A stretch of 64,000 nucleotides of DNA from Algisphaera sp039180025. GTDB taxonomy: Bacteria > Planctomycetota > Phycisphaerae > Phycisphaerales > Phycisphaeraceae. The notes beneath the pieces were generated by a model. The model searched no databases. It saw nothing but the letters and a program-made list of their open reading frames with translations, and was not told the origin of the DNA. The position numbers and the translations under genes were made by a program. This document shows positions 8,691 to 17,925 of this stretch, piece after piece; the first letter of the stretch is position 1, and each line of letters begins with the position of its first letter. The DNA lies in contig JBCDDZ010000011.1 of NCBI GenBank assembly GCA_039180025.1, forward strand, positions 1 through 64,000. The letters run 5' to 3'.

Positions 8691-8720
8691 TTGACTTCAG
8701 CCAACCCAACACGATGTTAT
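8691..8720 (+). promoter_or_regulatory. sigma70-like promoter candidate
   Basis: TTGACT (8691-8696) and TGTTAT (8715-8720) are separated by 18 bases on the plus strand. No plus-strand gene follows, only structured sequence ending in a strong terminator. Confidence 0.35.
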
Positions 8721-8726
8721 CGGTTC

Positions 8727-8912
8727 GATTTGAAACCGCTTCAGGTGAATACCTGATTTTTACATAGATAGTGTCTAAAAGACTTTACGTGGATTCGCGA
8801 TCTCCATATATATCTACGTGAAGACCCTCTGTGCAGATAGGGGCATGCCCCCAATTTGGCATAAGGCTTCGGCCCCGTCGGCTACCTGACCCCCCTGCCG
8901 ACGGGGTTTTTT
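8727..8912 (+). ncRNA. candidate small RNA
   Basis: A promoter-like pair lies just upstream, and an excellent intrinsic terminator closes the region at 8873-8912. In between are a hairpin CAGGT-GAAT-ACCTG followed by ATTTTT (8742-8761), a dyad ACGTGGA/TCTACGT, and the palindrome GGGGCATGCCCC, but no reading frame on the plus strand. The early hairpin could itself end a very short transcript. No RNA family was recognised. Confidence 0.35.
8873..8912 (+). terminator. strong intrinsic terminator
   Basis: CCCCGTCGGC (8873-8882) pairs perfectly with GCCGACGGGG (8897-8906), followed by six T. It points along the plus strand, where no coding gene precedes it. Confidence 0.85.
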
Positions 8913-8999
8913 ACGCGCACTCAGCCCCAAGCACGTCCCCCCCTCGCCGCGATGCGGGGGCCACCAAGGTTCATCTTGCTATACCCCCCGCCGCGATGC

Positions 9000-9404
9000 T
9001 CAGTCGTAACGGAATACGCCCTTGCGCCACGCATAAGCAAACGCGATCACGCTCGTCACGATAAAGAAGAACATCCGCCCGAAAAATAACGGCGAAAGCG
9101 CGTCCCCCTCGTCGCCTCCCAGGCTCGGGAACGTCGTGGCCCACGGATACAAAAATACGATCTCCACGTCGAACAGCAGAAACGTCATCGCCACCACGTA
9201 AAACCGCACGTTGAACCGTCGACGCGCGTCGCCGATCGGGTTCATCCCCGATTCGTAGACGATGCCCTTGACCTCACCCTTGCGCGACGGGCCCAGCAGA
9301 TGCGTCAGCACCAGGTTTCCCCCGCCAAACGCGACCGCCATGAGCAACAAGACCCCCACCGCCGCCCACATCGAAAACGAACTCGAAGCCAACATCATCG
9401 TCAT
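9000..9404 (-). CDS. nuoA: NADH-quinone oxidoreductase subunit A
   Basis: 134 residues with three predicted membrane helices (near residues 10-35, 70-90 and 105-128). The loop YESGMNPIGDARRRFNVRFY and the following FLLFDVEIVFLYPW are the family signature of NuoA/ND3. It is a membrane subunit of respiratory complex I, which transfers electrons from NADH to quinone and pumps protons. In most genomes nuoB follows directly; here 480 bases without a gene on this strand follow, so this nuoA stands alone. Confidence 0.92.
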   Translation of the reverse strand: MTMMLASSSFSMWAAVGVLLLMAVAFGGGNLVLTHLLGPSRKGEVKGIVYESGMNPIGDARRRFNVRFYVVAMTFLLFDVEIVFLYPWATTFPSLGGDEGDALSPLFFGRMFFFIVTSVIAFAYAWRKGVFRYD

Positions 9405-9653
9405 GGCCTAAGTCTACCGCCGACGCCCCGATCCGTCACCATCTCCGACCGGCCCCGCCGCGGGTTACCCCCACGACTTACACACCTTGCATCGTAGTTC
9501 TGCGCATTTTGTGATGTAGCCTTTGCTAGATTTTCCGCGGCCCCCGCACCGGGGATCAACACGGTGCCACTCCGTCATGTGGCTGCCTCCCCCTCGCTGC
9601 GTTCTGTCCACCAGCCGCCACCCCCCGTTCGTCCGCGGAGTACAATCCGTTTC

Positions 9654-10487
9654 ATGCGGGCCTACCTCGACCTCCTCCAGCACATCCTCGACCACGGCAT
9701 CGACAAGCCCGACCGCACCGGCACCGGCACCCGGTCCATCTTCGGTTACCAGATGCGCTTCGACCTGACGCAGGGCTTCCCCTGCCTCACCACCAAAAAA
9801 CTCCACCTCCGGTCGATCATCCACGAGCTGCTCTGGTTTCTCCGCGGCGACACGAACGTGAAATACCTCCAGGACCATGGGGTCTCGATCTGGGACGAGT
9901 GGGCCGACCCCCAGACCGGCGAGCTGGGCCCGATCTACGGCCATCAGTGGCGCAGCTTCCCCCGGCCCAGCGACCCCGACGCCGGCGTCGATCAGATCGC
10001 CCACGTCCTCGATTCACTGAAAAACAACCCCGACTCCCGTCGACACGTCGTCTGCGCCTGGAACCCCGGCCAGCTCCAGGATATGGCCCTGCCCCCGTGC
10101 CACTGCCTCTTCCAGTTTTACGTCGCCCCGCCCGATCCCTCGTCCACGTCCGACCCCCGCGGCACCCTGTCCTGCCAGCTCTACCAACGCTCCGCCGACG
10201 TCTTCCTCGGCGTCCCGTTCAACATCGCCAGCTACGCCCTGCTCACCCTGATGATCGCCCAGGTCACCGGGCTCCGCCCCGGCGAATTCGTCCACACCCT
10301 TGGCGACGCCCACCTCTACAACAACCACTTCGACCAGGCCCGCCTGCAACTCACCCGTAGCCCGCGTACCCCCCCCACCATGAAGCTCAACCCGGCGGTG
10401 ACCGACCTCTTCGACTTCACCTACGACGACTTTACCCTCGAACACTACGAGCCCCACCCCGCCATCAAAGCGCCGATCGCGGTGTAA
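9654..10487 (+). CDS. thyA: thymidylate synthase
   Basis: 277 residues, near the 264 of the E. coli enzyme. It methylates dUMP to dTMP using methylene-tetrahydrofolate and releases dihydrofolate. Visible signatures: DRTGTGTRSIFGYQMRFDL at the N-terminus, LPPCHCLFQFYV with the catalytic Cys, and CQLYQRSADVFLGVPFNIA for substrate binding. ATG 9654 (MRAYLDLLQHILDHG) matches the family start. Dihydrofolate reductase follows after 23 bases and recycles the folate product, an arrangement common for thyA-folA operons. Confidence 0.97.
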   Translation: MRAYLDLLQHILDHGIDKPDRTGTGTRSIFGYQMRFDLTQGFPCLTTKKLHLRSIIHELLWFLRGDTNVKYLQDHGVSIWDEWADPQTGELGPIYGHQWRSFPRPSDPDAGVDQIAHVLDSLKNNPDSRRHVVCAWNPGQLQDMALPPCHCLFQFYVAPPDPSSTSDPRGTLSCQLYQRSADVFLGVPFNIASYALLTLMIAQVTGLRPGEFVHTLGDAHLYNNHFDQARLQLTRSPRTPPTMKLNPAVTDLFDFTYDDFTLEHYEPHPAIKAPIAV

Positions 10488-10510
10488 CCGCAACGCCTCC
10501 CGGACCCGCC

Positions 10511-11041
10511 ATGCCCCACGCCGCCCCGCCGCCCCGCCGCCTGTCCATGATCGCCGCCATGTCCATCAACCGGGTCATCGGCGTCAACGGCGGCCTGCCC
10601 TGGAAGCTCCCCGACGAGATGCAGCAGTTCCGGGCCTACACGCTCGGCCACCCGGTCATCATGGGCCGAGCCAGCTTCGAAGCCGAAGGCAAGCCCCTGC
10701 CCCACCGCCGCAACATCGTGCTCACCACCCAGCAGGATTGGTCGCCCCCCGAAACGGTGGCCGACGCGGTGGAGGTCTGTCACAGCCTCGAGCAGGCCCT
10801 CGAGCTCGTCGGCGATTCAGACCCCGAGCCGTTTATCACCGGGGGCGGCAAAATCTATGAACTCGCGCTGCCCCGGGCCGACCGCATGGTCCTGACCACC
10901 GTGCACGCCGAGCTCGACGGCGACACCTTCTTTCCGGAGTTCGACCCGCAGGCATGGGCCGTGACCGACGCCCGGCACCACCTCGCCGACGACCGCCACG
11001 CCCACGCCTTTACCGTCCATACCCTCGACCGCGTCCGGTAA
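10511..11041 (+). CDS. folA: dihydrofolate reductase
   Basis: 176 residues. It reduces dihydrofolate to tetrahydrofolate with NADPH. The fold is clear from SMIAAMSINRVIGVNGGLPW (substrate loop), LPDEMQQFRAYTLGHPVIMG with the acidic active-site Asp, RRNIVLTTQ, and FITGGGKIYELAL (NADPH-binding Gly-Gly). The protein may start at 10511 or at the internal ATG 10547; the first 12 residues are Pro-rich and not conserved in the family. It lies 23 bases downstream of thyA on the same strand. Confidence 0.95.
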   Translation: MPHAAPPPRRLSMIAAMSINRVIGVNGGLPWKLPDEMQQFRAYTLGHPVIMGRASFEAEGKPLPHRRNIVLTTQQDWSPPETVADAVEVCHSLEQALELVGDSDPEPFITGGGKIYELALPRADRMVLTTVHAELDGDTFFPEFDPQAWAVTDARHHLADDRHAHAFTVHTLDRVR

Positions 11042-11169
11042 TCGACCGGGCTTGGCCGCTGCGCCTACCGATATTTGCCAAGCCAATCTGCCGCGCAAGT
11101 CTCCCCGATAAAACCGGGTCGGGTACTTTTCGCCTTGGCCCGGCATTTCGTGGAATGATCGGTAAAGCC

Positions 11170-12192
11170 ATGCCCCGTCTTTCGTCCAGCAACTACAGCG
11201 AACTCGCCGCGCACCAGCGGCAGAAACGCAACGTAATCCACGCCGTGGCCGCGATGCTGATCGTCATCGCCGCGGGCACCGCCGGGTTCACCCTCCTCGA
11301 GGAACAGTGGACCCCCTGGGACGCGCTGTTCTTCACCCTGATCACCATCACCACGGTCGGCTACGGCGACTACGGCTTAGATTTCAGAGGCGAAGTCTTC
11401 GCCCTCACCCTCTTGCTCGCCGGCATCGGTGTCACCACCTACGCCTTCGGGCAAGTCGTACAACTCGCGGTCACCAGCCGCGCCGCGTGGAGACGAAAAA
11501 TGCTCAAATCCATCGAACGCATGCAAGACCACTACATCGTCTGCGGCGCAGGCCGTGTCGGCCGCGCCGTCTGCGAGCGCTTCCAAGAGTCCGGCGTCCC
11601 CCTGGTCGTGATCGACCAGGACCCCGAGCGCTGCGAATGGGCCCGTGCCCACGGACACCTCGCCCTCGACGGCAACGCCACCGACGACCAGACCCTGCTC
11701 GCCGCCGGCGTCGAACGCTGTAAAGGCCTTGTCGCCTCCGCGGCCAGCGACAACCAAAACCTCGTCATCACCTTGACCGCCCGCGAGCACAACGCCAACT
11801 GCCTCATCGTCTGCCGCTCCGGCGACGCCGACACCGAAGCCAAGTTCCGCCGCGCCGGCGCCGACCGCGTCGTTGCTCCCGAAACCAACGGCGGCCACAT
11901 CATCGCCAACCTCCTGGTCCGCCCCCACATGACCGACTTCCTCGCCCACACCGGCGAAGGCGATTACCAGCTCACCGAACTCCACATCAAGCCCGATTCC
12001 AACCTCGCCGGTACGACCCTCAGAACCCTCGGCCAGCGCGAGCCCCACCTGGTCTTTGTGGCCCTTAAACGATGCGACCAGCCCGCCCGGCTCCGGCCCG
12101 ACGCGGACCACACCCTCGAGTCCGGCGATGTCCTGATCGTCGTCGGCCAGCTCGACGCGCTCGCCCGGGCCGCCCACCGCGCCGCGGCGTAA
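11170..12192 (+). CDS. two-helix potassium channel with RCK (TrkA-N/TrkA-C) domains
   Basis: 340 residues. After a short basic N-terminus comes a membrane helix (VAAMLIVIAAGTAGFTLL), a pore helix with the selectivity filter TTVGYGD, and a second helix. Then a RCK-N Rossmann domain (HYIVCGAGRVGRAVCERF, with acidic VVIDQDPERC for nucleotide binding) and a C-terminal RCK-C domain (LAGTTLRTLGQREPHLVFVA). This matches MthK/Kch-type ligand-gated K+ channels of the inner membrane. ATG 11170 was chosen for a GGTAAAG just upstream; 11155 is possible. The DUF456 gene starts 9 bases downstream. Confidence 0.92.
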   Translation: MPRLSSSNYSELAAHQRQKRNVIHAVAAMLIVIAAGTAGFTLLEEQWTPWDALFFTLITITTVGYGDYGLDFRGEVFALTLLLAGIGVTTYAFGQVVQLAVTSRAAWRRKMLKSIERMQDHYIVCGAGRVGRAVCERFQESGVPLVVIDQDPERCEWARAHGHLALDGNATDDQTLLAAGVERCKGLVASAASDNQNLVITLTAREHNANCLIVCRSGDADTEAKFRRAGADRVVAPETNGGHIIANLLVRPHMTDFLAHTGEGDYQLTELHIKPDSNLAGTTLRTLGQREPHLVFVALKRCDQPARLRPDADHTLESGDVLIVVGQLDALARAAHRAAA

Positions 12193-12201
12193 ACTCTCGG
12201 C

Positions 12202-12735
12202 ATGCTCGAAGCCACGGCCGTGGTCGCCGCGATCATCCTGCTGATGCTCGTCAACCTCGCGGGGGTCGCGCTGACCGCCTTCCAACTGCCCGGCACCTGG
12301 CTGATGATCGCCACGACGGCGGTCTTCGCCTGGTGGAGGTGGGGCGCCGACTCGCTGAGCTACGGATGGGCCGCGCTCGCCACCCTGCTCGGCCTGGCCC
12401 TGCTGGGAGAACTCATCGAATTCGCCGCCGGGGCCGTCGGCTCCAGCTCCGTCGGCGGCAGCAAACGCGGCGCCCTGATCTCCATCCTCACCGCTCTGGT
12501 CGGCGCGATCCTTGGCTCGTTCCTGATCCCGATCCCCATCGTCGGCACGCTGCTCGGTGCAGCCCTGGGCGCGGGAATCGGCGCGGGGATCGGCGACAAA
12601 TGGGCCGGCCGATCCTGGCGGGCCACCTGGTCGGTCTTCAAGGGGGCCGCCGTCGGCAAGCTCTCGGGGGCCGTGGCGAAGCTGATGATCGCCGGGACGA
12701 TGTGGATCGTCGCCGCGGTCACCCTGTTTTGGTGA
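12202..12735 (+). CDS. DUF456 family membrane protein
   Basis: 177 residues with about five hydrophobic segments. The motif FQLPGTWLMIATTAVFAWW near the N-terminus and the glycine-rich stretch LGAALGAGIGAGIGDKWAGR are typical of DUF456, an inner-membrane family of unknown function. It starts 9 bases after the K+ channel stop codon and probably shares its transcript. Confidence 0.85.
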   Translation: MLEATAVVAAIILLMLVNLAGVALTAFQLPGTWLMIATTAVFAWWRWGADSLSYGWAALATLLGLALLGELIEFAAGAVGSSSVGGSKRGALISILTALVGAILGSFLIPIPIVGTLLGAALGAGIGAGIGDKWAGRSWRATWSVFKGAAVGKLSGAVAKLMIAGTMWIVAAVTLFW

Positions 12736-12794
12736 ACCGCGCCACCGGATCGCTCGATCAAACTCCCCCGGCTACCCCGCGAAAAACAACCCGG

Positions 12795-13772
12795 TCAATC
12801 CTCGCCGCGCCACGCAGCCCAGTAGGCACCAAGCCGTTTAACGAACGCCGCGGGGGTTTCGGCAAACAGTCTGGCCGATGCCAGGCGTATCGTTCCGTCC
12901 CACTCAAGGGCTGCGGCCTGCCGCCGAGTTTCGAGCTCGCGCTCCTGCGCGTGCCCTTCCCAACATTGGGGCAGTTGTGTCAACACCGCTCGCTCGCGCA
13001 AGGCGTCTGCTAAGCCGCGAAGCTCCCGAGGGTACACCTGCAAGCCATCCGGCCAGACTCGCTCGAAGCTCTGAATCTGCACCGCTAGTCGGACCACCGC
13101 CTTCCCCAGAATCACCCCCGGAATCACCCCCGAAACCGCCCCCGGAACGACCTGCGCAGCGGCATCCCCGGCCGCCCCGCTGCCGTCTGGCGGAGCTGCC
13201 CGACCCGAGGTGGATAATGATTCCGCCGCTTTGGCCGCCTGGTTGTATGACCGACGCAGGCCGGGCGATAACTGTTCGAATCCGCCGTCGGGCAGGTGCC
13301 AATACCGCGCCCGCATCCGCATCTCAGCCAGATCCGCCATCAAACGGAGCCGATCGGGATCCGGTGCCCCGCGTTTGCCCCGGCCTCCGGGTTCTTTAGA
13401 TTCGTCGGACGCTTGCGGTCTTTCCGCCGTTACGGACGCCGGTGTTTCCAGCAAGCCGTCGATCGGGATCGCCGGCGGCTCCGACGCCAAGGCGGTCAAC
13501 CGCGAGGCGACCTCGGCCTGGCCGATCGCCCCGGCCGGCTGAATCGATTGGAACGCCCGCGTCAGCACCCGCGACTCGCGGCGGTACACCTCCGGCCCGA
13601 GCGGGCCCCGGAACAGCTGTACGAGCGCATCAAGCCGAGCCAGCTCCCGCCCGAATTTCGCTGACTGACCCGGCCGGGTTAACGCCTCGATCACCACGTT
13701 CAGGTGCCGGACCGCACCGCGGCGGACCGCCTTGACCAAAGGTTCTTTGCGCTTAAAAGTGAAACTCGGCAT
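12795..13772 (-). CDS. CHAD domain protein
   Basis: 325 residues, rich in Arg, Ala and Leu and largely helical. Two halves (about 1-80 and 170-310) each show the spaced Arg/His helices of CHAD domains: EPLVKAVRRGAVRHLNVVIE at the start and VVRLAVQIQSFERVWPDG later. CHAD proteins bind polyphosphate or sit beside CYTH triphosphatases. A Pro/Ala/Glu-rich insert separates the halves. The match is by pattern and somewhat diverged. It lies 45 bases upstream of bamA's stop on the same strand. Confidence 0.6.
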   Translation of the reverse strand: MPSFTFKRKEPLVKAVRRGAVRHLNVVIEALTRPGQSAKFGRELARLDALVQLFRGPLGPEVYRRESRVLTRAFQSIQPAGAIGQAEVASRLTALASEPPAIPIDGLLETPASVTAERPQASDESKEPGGRGKRGAPDPDRLRLMADLAEMRMRARYWHLPDGGFEQLSPGLRRSYNQAAKAAESLSTSGRAAPPDGSGAAGDAAAQVVPGAVSGVIPGVILGKAVVRLAVQIQSFERVWPDGLQVYPRELRGLADALRERAVLTQLPQCWEGHAQERELETRRQAAALEWDGTIRLASARLFAETPAAFVKRLGAYWAAWRGED

Positions 13773-13817
13773 AACAATGGGTGACTAATTAGACTTCCAG
13801 CGACGCGGAACACCGCA

Positions 13818-16208
13818 TCAACGTAGCGGGATATCGATCGCGAAGCTGATGGTCTGGTTTTCGTCGGTTTCCTCTTCGACCAGCGGGATCGCAAAGTCGA
13901 CCGCGAAAGGGGCCTGACTGAGAAACGGCACGGCGATCCGCACGCCGAAACCGACCGAAACCCGCCAGTCCTCCAGGCTGACCGCGTTGTCCAACGTGCC
14001 CTGATCCGTGAACACCACGCCCCGGAGGTAGCGGTCGATCAGCGGGACCTCGTATTGCACCCCGGCGAGCAGGAGGAAGTCGGCTCCGACCGAGTCGTCG
14101 CTGAGCGTCCCGGTGCTCGCGGTGATGCCCCGCGGCCCGATGCCGCGGTTGTCGAAGCCCCGGAACGACGATTGGCCGCCGGCGAAGAAACGCTCGAACA
14201 CCGGGGCCTCGTCTGCCTCGAAAATGTAGCCGGTATCGAAACGGAACCGCAGGATCGATTTGCGGCCTAAGAAGTCTTCTGAGACGGTCCAGAACTTGTC
14301 GAACGCGAACGAGGCTTTGGTGAAGTCGAAATCGCCCCCAAAGACTCCGGTGCGTTCGATGCTGGCCACGGCCCGACTGCCGCTGGACGGGAGGATGCTG
14401 CTGTCGGTCGTGCTCCGCGTCAGCCGAGCGTTGACGCCGGTGATCAGGCTCGTGCCCCCGACTTCAAAAACGTCGACCGAGGCGTCGGGGTCGATGCTGG
14501 CGACCTCGATGTTCTCGACCCGCCCGCCGATGGCCGCCGACCACACGTCGCCGAAACGCTTGCCCAAGCCCAGCCGGGCCCCGGCACGCTCTTCGTCGAA
14601 TTCGTCGCGCTCGCTCTCGAAAAAGAAGATGCTCGAGTCCGCGAAATAGTCGGTATCGAGAAAATAAGGGTCGGCCAGCCCGACGCTGTAACGGCTGTTG
14701 TCGCTGCCCGGAGAGAGGGTGAGGTTGAACCGCTGGCCGCCGCCGCGGACCGCGCGGTTCGCCAGGATGTCGTCGACCGATTCGGGCAGGTCGGTGATGT
14801 CGAAGTTGGTCTGATTGATGTCGATCGCGCCCAAGAGGCCGTCGTCAGAACTGATCGTCGCACCGAACGATACCGACCCGGTGTTCTGCTCGGCGACTTC
14901 GACCAGGACGTCGCGGGGCTGATCGGCCGGGCTGCCCAGCAGCGTAATCGTCGCGTTGCCGAACAGCGACAGCTCGTTGAGCCGGCGACGCGACCGCTCG
15001 AGCCCCGTGCGATCGAAGGGCCTGCCCGGGGTGACCCCACGCAGCTCACGCAGGACCACCTTCGTACGGGTCAGGCTGTTGCCCCGGACGATGACCTTGC
15101 CCACGGTGCTCGGCACCCCCTGGTCGAGGGTCACGAGTAAGTCCACAGTATTGGTTTCGGGGTTGAACTGCCGGTCGATCCCCGACGCCCGCGGGTCGGT
15201 GGTGTTGCGGCGGACCAGGCGGGTTTCGAGGTAGCCGAGTTGGCCGTAGTGGTCGGTGATGCGGTTGGCCGAAGCACGGAGTTTGTTGGCGGAATACACG
15301 TCGCCGGGCTTGAGTTCCATCAGCAGCTTGACCTGCGCGGCGGGCAGGACCAGGGGCTGGCCGTTGAAGCCCTGGACCCGGATGTCGCCGACCGTCCACT
15401 GTGGGCCTTCGGTGATCAGGAACGTGACCCGGCCGTCTTTCTGATCGTCGGACACCGAGATCCGGCGGTCGACCTCGGCCTCGAGATAGCCCCGCTGCTG
15501 ATAATAGTCCCGCAGGCGAGCGGCATCGAGCTTGAGCGCTTCGCGATCCAGGACGTTGCCGCTGCCAAAGACCGGGAACCAGGTCCGGGCCCGGATCTGT
15601 TTGCGCAGTCGGCCGCCGGGGTAGACACGGTTGCCCTCGAATTCGATCTGCCGCAGGCGGATCCGCGGGCCTTCACGCACCAGGAAAACCAGCCGGCGGT
15701 CGTCTTCGAGGCTCGGCTGATCGACCGTGACGTCGGTGACAAAAAAACCTTCCTCTTCGTACGCGTCGAGGATCGCCTGGCGGTCCCGGTCGATGAGAAA
15801 CGGGTTGACCGCGTCCCCGGTCCGCAGCCGGATCAGAGGCCACAGGTCGTTGTCGCGGACTTGACGGTTGCCACGGATTTCGACCCCCGTCAGGATGGGC
15901 AGTTCGACCATCTCAAAATTCAGCGATACCCCACGATCTTCCAGAGGTAGCACGCGGGCGGTCACCGCGCTGAAAAAACCCAGGTTCGTAATCCGTTCGA
16001 TATCGTTCTGTACGACCCGATCGTCGTACGGCGAGCCCACCGCGGACCGGACCTGATTCTCCACGTACCGGGGGAGGATCTGGCCAAGCCCCGAAAACGT
16101 GATCTCGCGGATCGGGCGGCCGTTTAAGTCCGTTTCCTGGGCCCCCGCCCCCGCCATCCAGGCGAGCCCGATCACCGCCGCCGCCGCCCAGCGCAAACTT
16201 CCGCCCAT
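13818..16208 (-). CDS. bamA: outer membrane protein assembly factor BamA
   Basis: 796 residues. A signal peptide (MGGSLRWAAAAVIGLAWMAG, cut after AGA) leads into five POTRA repeats up to about residue 430 (for example IREITFSGLGQILPRYVENQ and IEFEGNRVYPGGRLRKQI), then a 16-stranded beta barrel ending in a phenylalanine/arginine-rich last strand (ISFAIDIPLR). The barrel carries the conserved FFAGGQSSFRGFDNRGIGPR loop, whose VRGF/Y-like motif is diagnostic of the Omp85 family. BamA inserts beta-barrel proteins into the outer membrane. I chose ATG 16208 because the signal peptide starts there; the frame stays open to 16445. Confidence 0.93.
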   Translation of the reverse strand: MGGSLRWAAAAVIGLAWMAGAGAQETDLNGRPIREITFSGLGQILPRYVENQVRSAVGSPYDDRVVQNDIERITNLGFFSAVTARVLPLEDRGVSLNFEMVELPILTGVEIRGNRQVRDNDLWPLIRLRTGDAVNPFLIDRDRQAILDAYEEEGFFVTDVTVDQPSLEDDRRLVFLVREGPRIRLRQIEFEGNRVYPGGRLRKQIRARTWFPVFGSGNVLDREALKLDAARLRDYYQQRGYLEAEVDRRISVSDDQKDGRVTFLITEGPQWTVGDIRVQGFNGQPLVLPAAQVKLLMELKPGDVYSANKLRASANRITDHYGQLGYLETRLVRRNTTDPRASGIDRQFNPETNTVDLLVTLDQGVPSTVGKVIVRGNSLTRTKVVLRELRGVTPGRPFDRTGLERSRRRLNELSLFGNATITLLGSPADQPRDVLVEVAEQNTGSVSFGATISSDDGLLGAIDINQTNFDITDLPESVDDILANRAVRGGGQRFNLTLSPGSDNSRYSVGLADPYFLDTDYFADSSIFFFESERDEFDEERAGARLGLGKRFGDVWSAAIGGRVENIEVASIDPDASVDVFEVGGTSLITGVNARLTRSTTDSSILPSSGSRAVASIERTGVFGGDFDFTKASFAFDKFWTVSEDFLGRKSILRFRFDTGYIFEADEAPVFERFFAGGQSSFRGFDNRGIGPRGITASTGTLSDDSVGADFLLLAGVQYEVPLIDRYLRGVVFTDQGTLDNAVSLEDWRVSVGFGVRIAVPFLSQAPFAVDFAIPLVEEETDENQTISFAIDIPLR

Positions 16209-16554
16209 CCAGACCCGCGTCAGCCGGGCATGCAGCAAACGCAAAGTGGAGGGCAAAACAGAAGTCTCCGGGTCACGTGGCGCGGCGTCACCGCAGGTCA
16301 AAAGCAGCAGAAGCCGCAGGAGACCCGAGAGTTTAATCGAAAGCCCAGCCCCCAGCCGTCGCCGCCGACCGGCCGCCTCCCGACGCCCGCCAGCGCGGCC
16401 CAGAAGCGTGAAACCGACGATTCGCTTGTCGCTGCAAACCATCACCCCTAAACTAAATAAATCGACATCGTTTCACCGCGGACCCGCCCGCGGACCCGCC
16501 CCGATCGCCTGCCCCCCTTCCCCGACCTTTTACGCAGCCCCCGAGACTTCATTA
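16209..16554. other. divergent intergenic region bamA / pdhA
   Basis: About 345 bases that must hold the promoters of both genes. The bamA frame is open through much of it but without conserved character. A short A/T-rich patch (AAACTAAATAAATCG, near 16447) is the only obvious departure in composition. Confidence 0.5.
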
Positions 16555-17736
16555 ATGAGTACCGCGACCAAGGACCAGGCCGCCGCCGACACCCCCGCCT
16601 CGGGGCCCCAGCCCGGCGGCGCCTCGGATCCCAACCAAGCTCCCGACCCCGTCGAATCGCTCACCGGGGAGCAGCTCCTGCAGATGCTCAGCGATATGAT
16701 GCTCATCCGCCGGTTCGAAGAACGGACCATGCAGGCTTACCAGCAGGCCAAGATCGGCGGTTTCTGCCACATCTACATCGGCCAGGAAGCCACCGCCGTC
16801 GGCTCCATCGCCGCCACGAACAACGACGACCCTATCGTCACCGCCTACCGCGACCACGGCCACGCCCTGGCCCGCGGGATGCACCCCAACCACTGCATGG
16901 CCGAAATGTACGGCAAGATCACCGGCTGCGCCAAAGGCAAGGGCGGGTCGATGCACATGTTCGACAAGAACAACGCCATGTTCGGCGGACACGCCATCGT
17001 CGGCGGCCAAAACCCGCTCGGCTGCGGCCTCGGCTGGGCGATCCAGTACAACGCCGAGTCTAAGGTTGCGTTGTGCTACATGGGCGACGGGGCCCTGAAC
17101 CAGGGCGCGACCCACGAAGCCATGAACCTCGCGGCGGTCTACAACCTGCCGCTGATCTTCGTCCTCGAAAACAACGGCTACTCCATGGGCACCGATATCG
17201 CCCGCGGCACCGCGATGGCCGACGACCAGAAACAGCGGGCCGAGATGTACGGCCTCCGCTACTACGAATGCGACGGCCAGGACGTCCTCGACACCTACCG
17301 CACCTTCACCGAGGCCGTCAACGGTGCCCGCGACGCCCGGCCGATCAACTACAACGAAGACACCGGCCAACGCGAAGAACTGCCGACCTATCACAAAGAC
17401 GGCCGCACCCCCGGCCCGGCCTACGTCAATGTCAAGACCTACCGCTACCAGGGCCACTCCATGAGTGACCCCCAGAAATACCGCACCAAGGACGAGGTCG
17501 GCGAAAAGCAGGACGTCGATTGCATCAACCGCCTGGTCAACTGGCTGATCGAACACGATCAAGCCACGCAGGAACAGATCGACAAGCTCGACGCCCAAGC
17601 CAAAGAAGCGAGTAAAGCCGCCATCAAGTTCGCCGAAGAGTCCCCCGAACTCGGCATCGATGAGCTCTACACGGACGTCTACGTCAACGTCTTCGGGCCG
17701 TATAAGCAAGGCGAAGCCCACCCGGATTTCCGGTGA
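16555..17736 (+). CDS. pdhA: pyruvate dehydrogenase E1 component, alpha subunit
   Basis: 393 residues. The alpha subunit binds thiamine diphosphate and decarboxylates pyruvate. Seen: MLIRRFEERTMQAYQQ, GFCHIYIGQEATAVG, GKGGSMHMFDKN, the ThDP motif beginning GDGALNQGATHEAMNL and ending ENNGYSMGT, and the phosphorylation-loop region YRYQGHSMSDP. The start ATG 16555 gives a Pro/Ala-rich lead of about 40 residues before the conserved domain. The beta-subunit gene is not adjacent but 2.9 kb away at 20680. Confidence 0.95.
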   Translation: MSTATKDQAAADTPASGPQPGGASDPNQAPDPVESLTGEQLLQMLSDMMLIRRFEERTMQAYQQAKIGGFCHIYIGQEATAVGSIAATNNDDPIVTAYRDHGHALARGMHPNHCMAEMYGKITGCAKGKGGSMHMFDKNNAMFGGHAIVGGQNPLGCGLGWAIQYNAESKVALCYMGDGALNQGATHEAMNLAAVYNLPLIFVLENNGYSMGTDIARGTAMADDQKQRAEMYGLRYYECDGQDVLDTYRTFTEAVNGARDARPINYNEDTGQREELPTYHKDGRTPGPAYVNVKTYRYQGHSMSDPQKYRTKDEVGEKQDVDCINRLVNWLIEHDQATQEQIDKLDAQAKEASKAAIKFAEESPELGIDELYTDVYVNVFGPYKQGEAHPDFR

Positions 17737-17741
17737 AGCCG

Positions 17742-17894
17742 ATGACGACGACGCCTCCACCTCCACGCCGCGGCGAATCGTGGTGGGTCGTCACCGGCCT
17801 GGTGGCCGGCGTGATGTTTTTCGCGATCGCGGGAATGCTGGCCGTGGTGCTCTGGGTTGTTTCGGGACACACACCGGCCGCCACCGCCGGGTGA
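17742..17894 (+). CDS. tiny membrane protein
   Basis: 50 residues: a Pro/Arg-rich start MTTTPPPPRRGESWW, one membrane helix (VVTGLVAGVMFFAIAGMLAV) and a short tail. It begins 5 bases after the pdhA stop codon, so it is very likely translated from the same transcript. No family recognised. Support comes from tight spacing, the clean helix and a similarly built neighbour. Confidence 0.5.
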   Translation: MTTTPPPPRRGESWWVVTGLVAGVMFFAIAGMLAVVLWVVSGHTPAATAG

Positions 17895-17925
17895 CCTCCC
17901 CGAACACCTGACCTCGGAGCCCCCG

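Noticed and set aside
11377..12285. Minus-strand frame opposite the potassium channel gene
   Set aside because: The plus strand has an exact TTVGYGD filter and RCK domains; the antisense product is low-complexity Gly/Val/Asp.
16552..17766. Minus-strand frame of about 400 codons opposite pdhA
   Set aside because: Antisense to a gene with full E1-alpha motifs; Val/Asp/Gly-rich with no domain.
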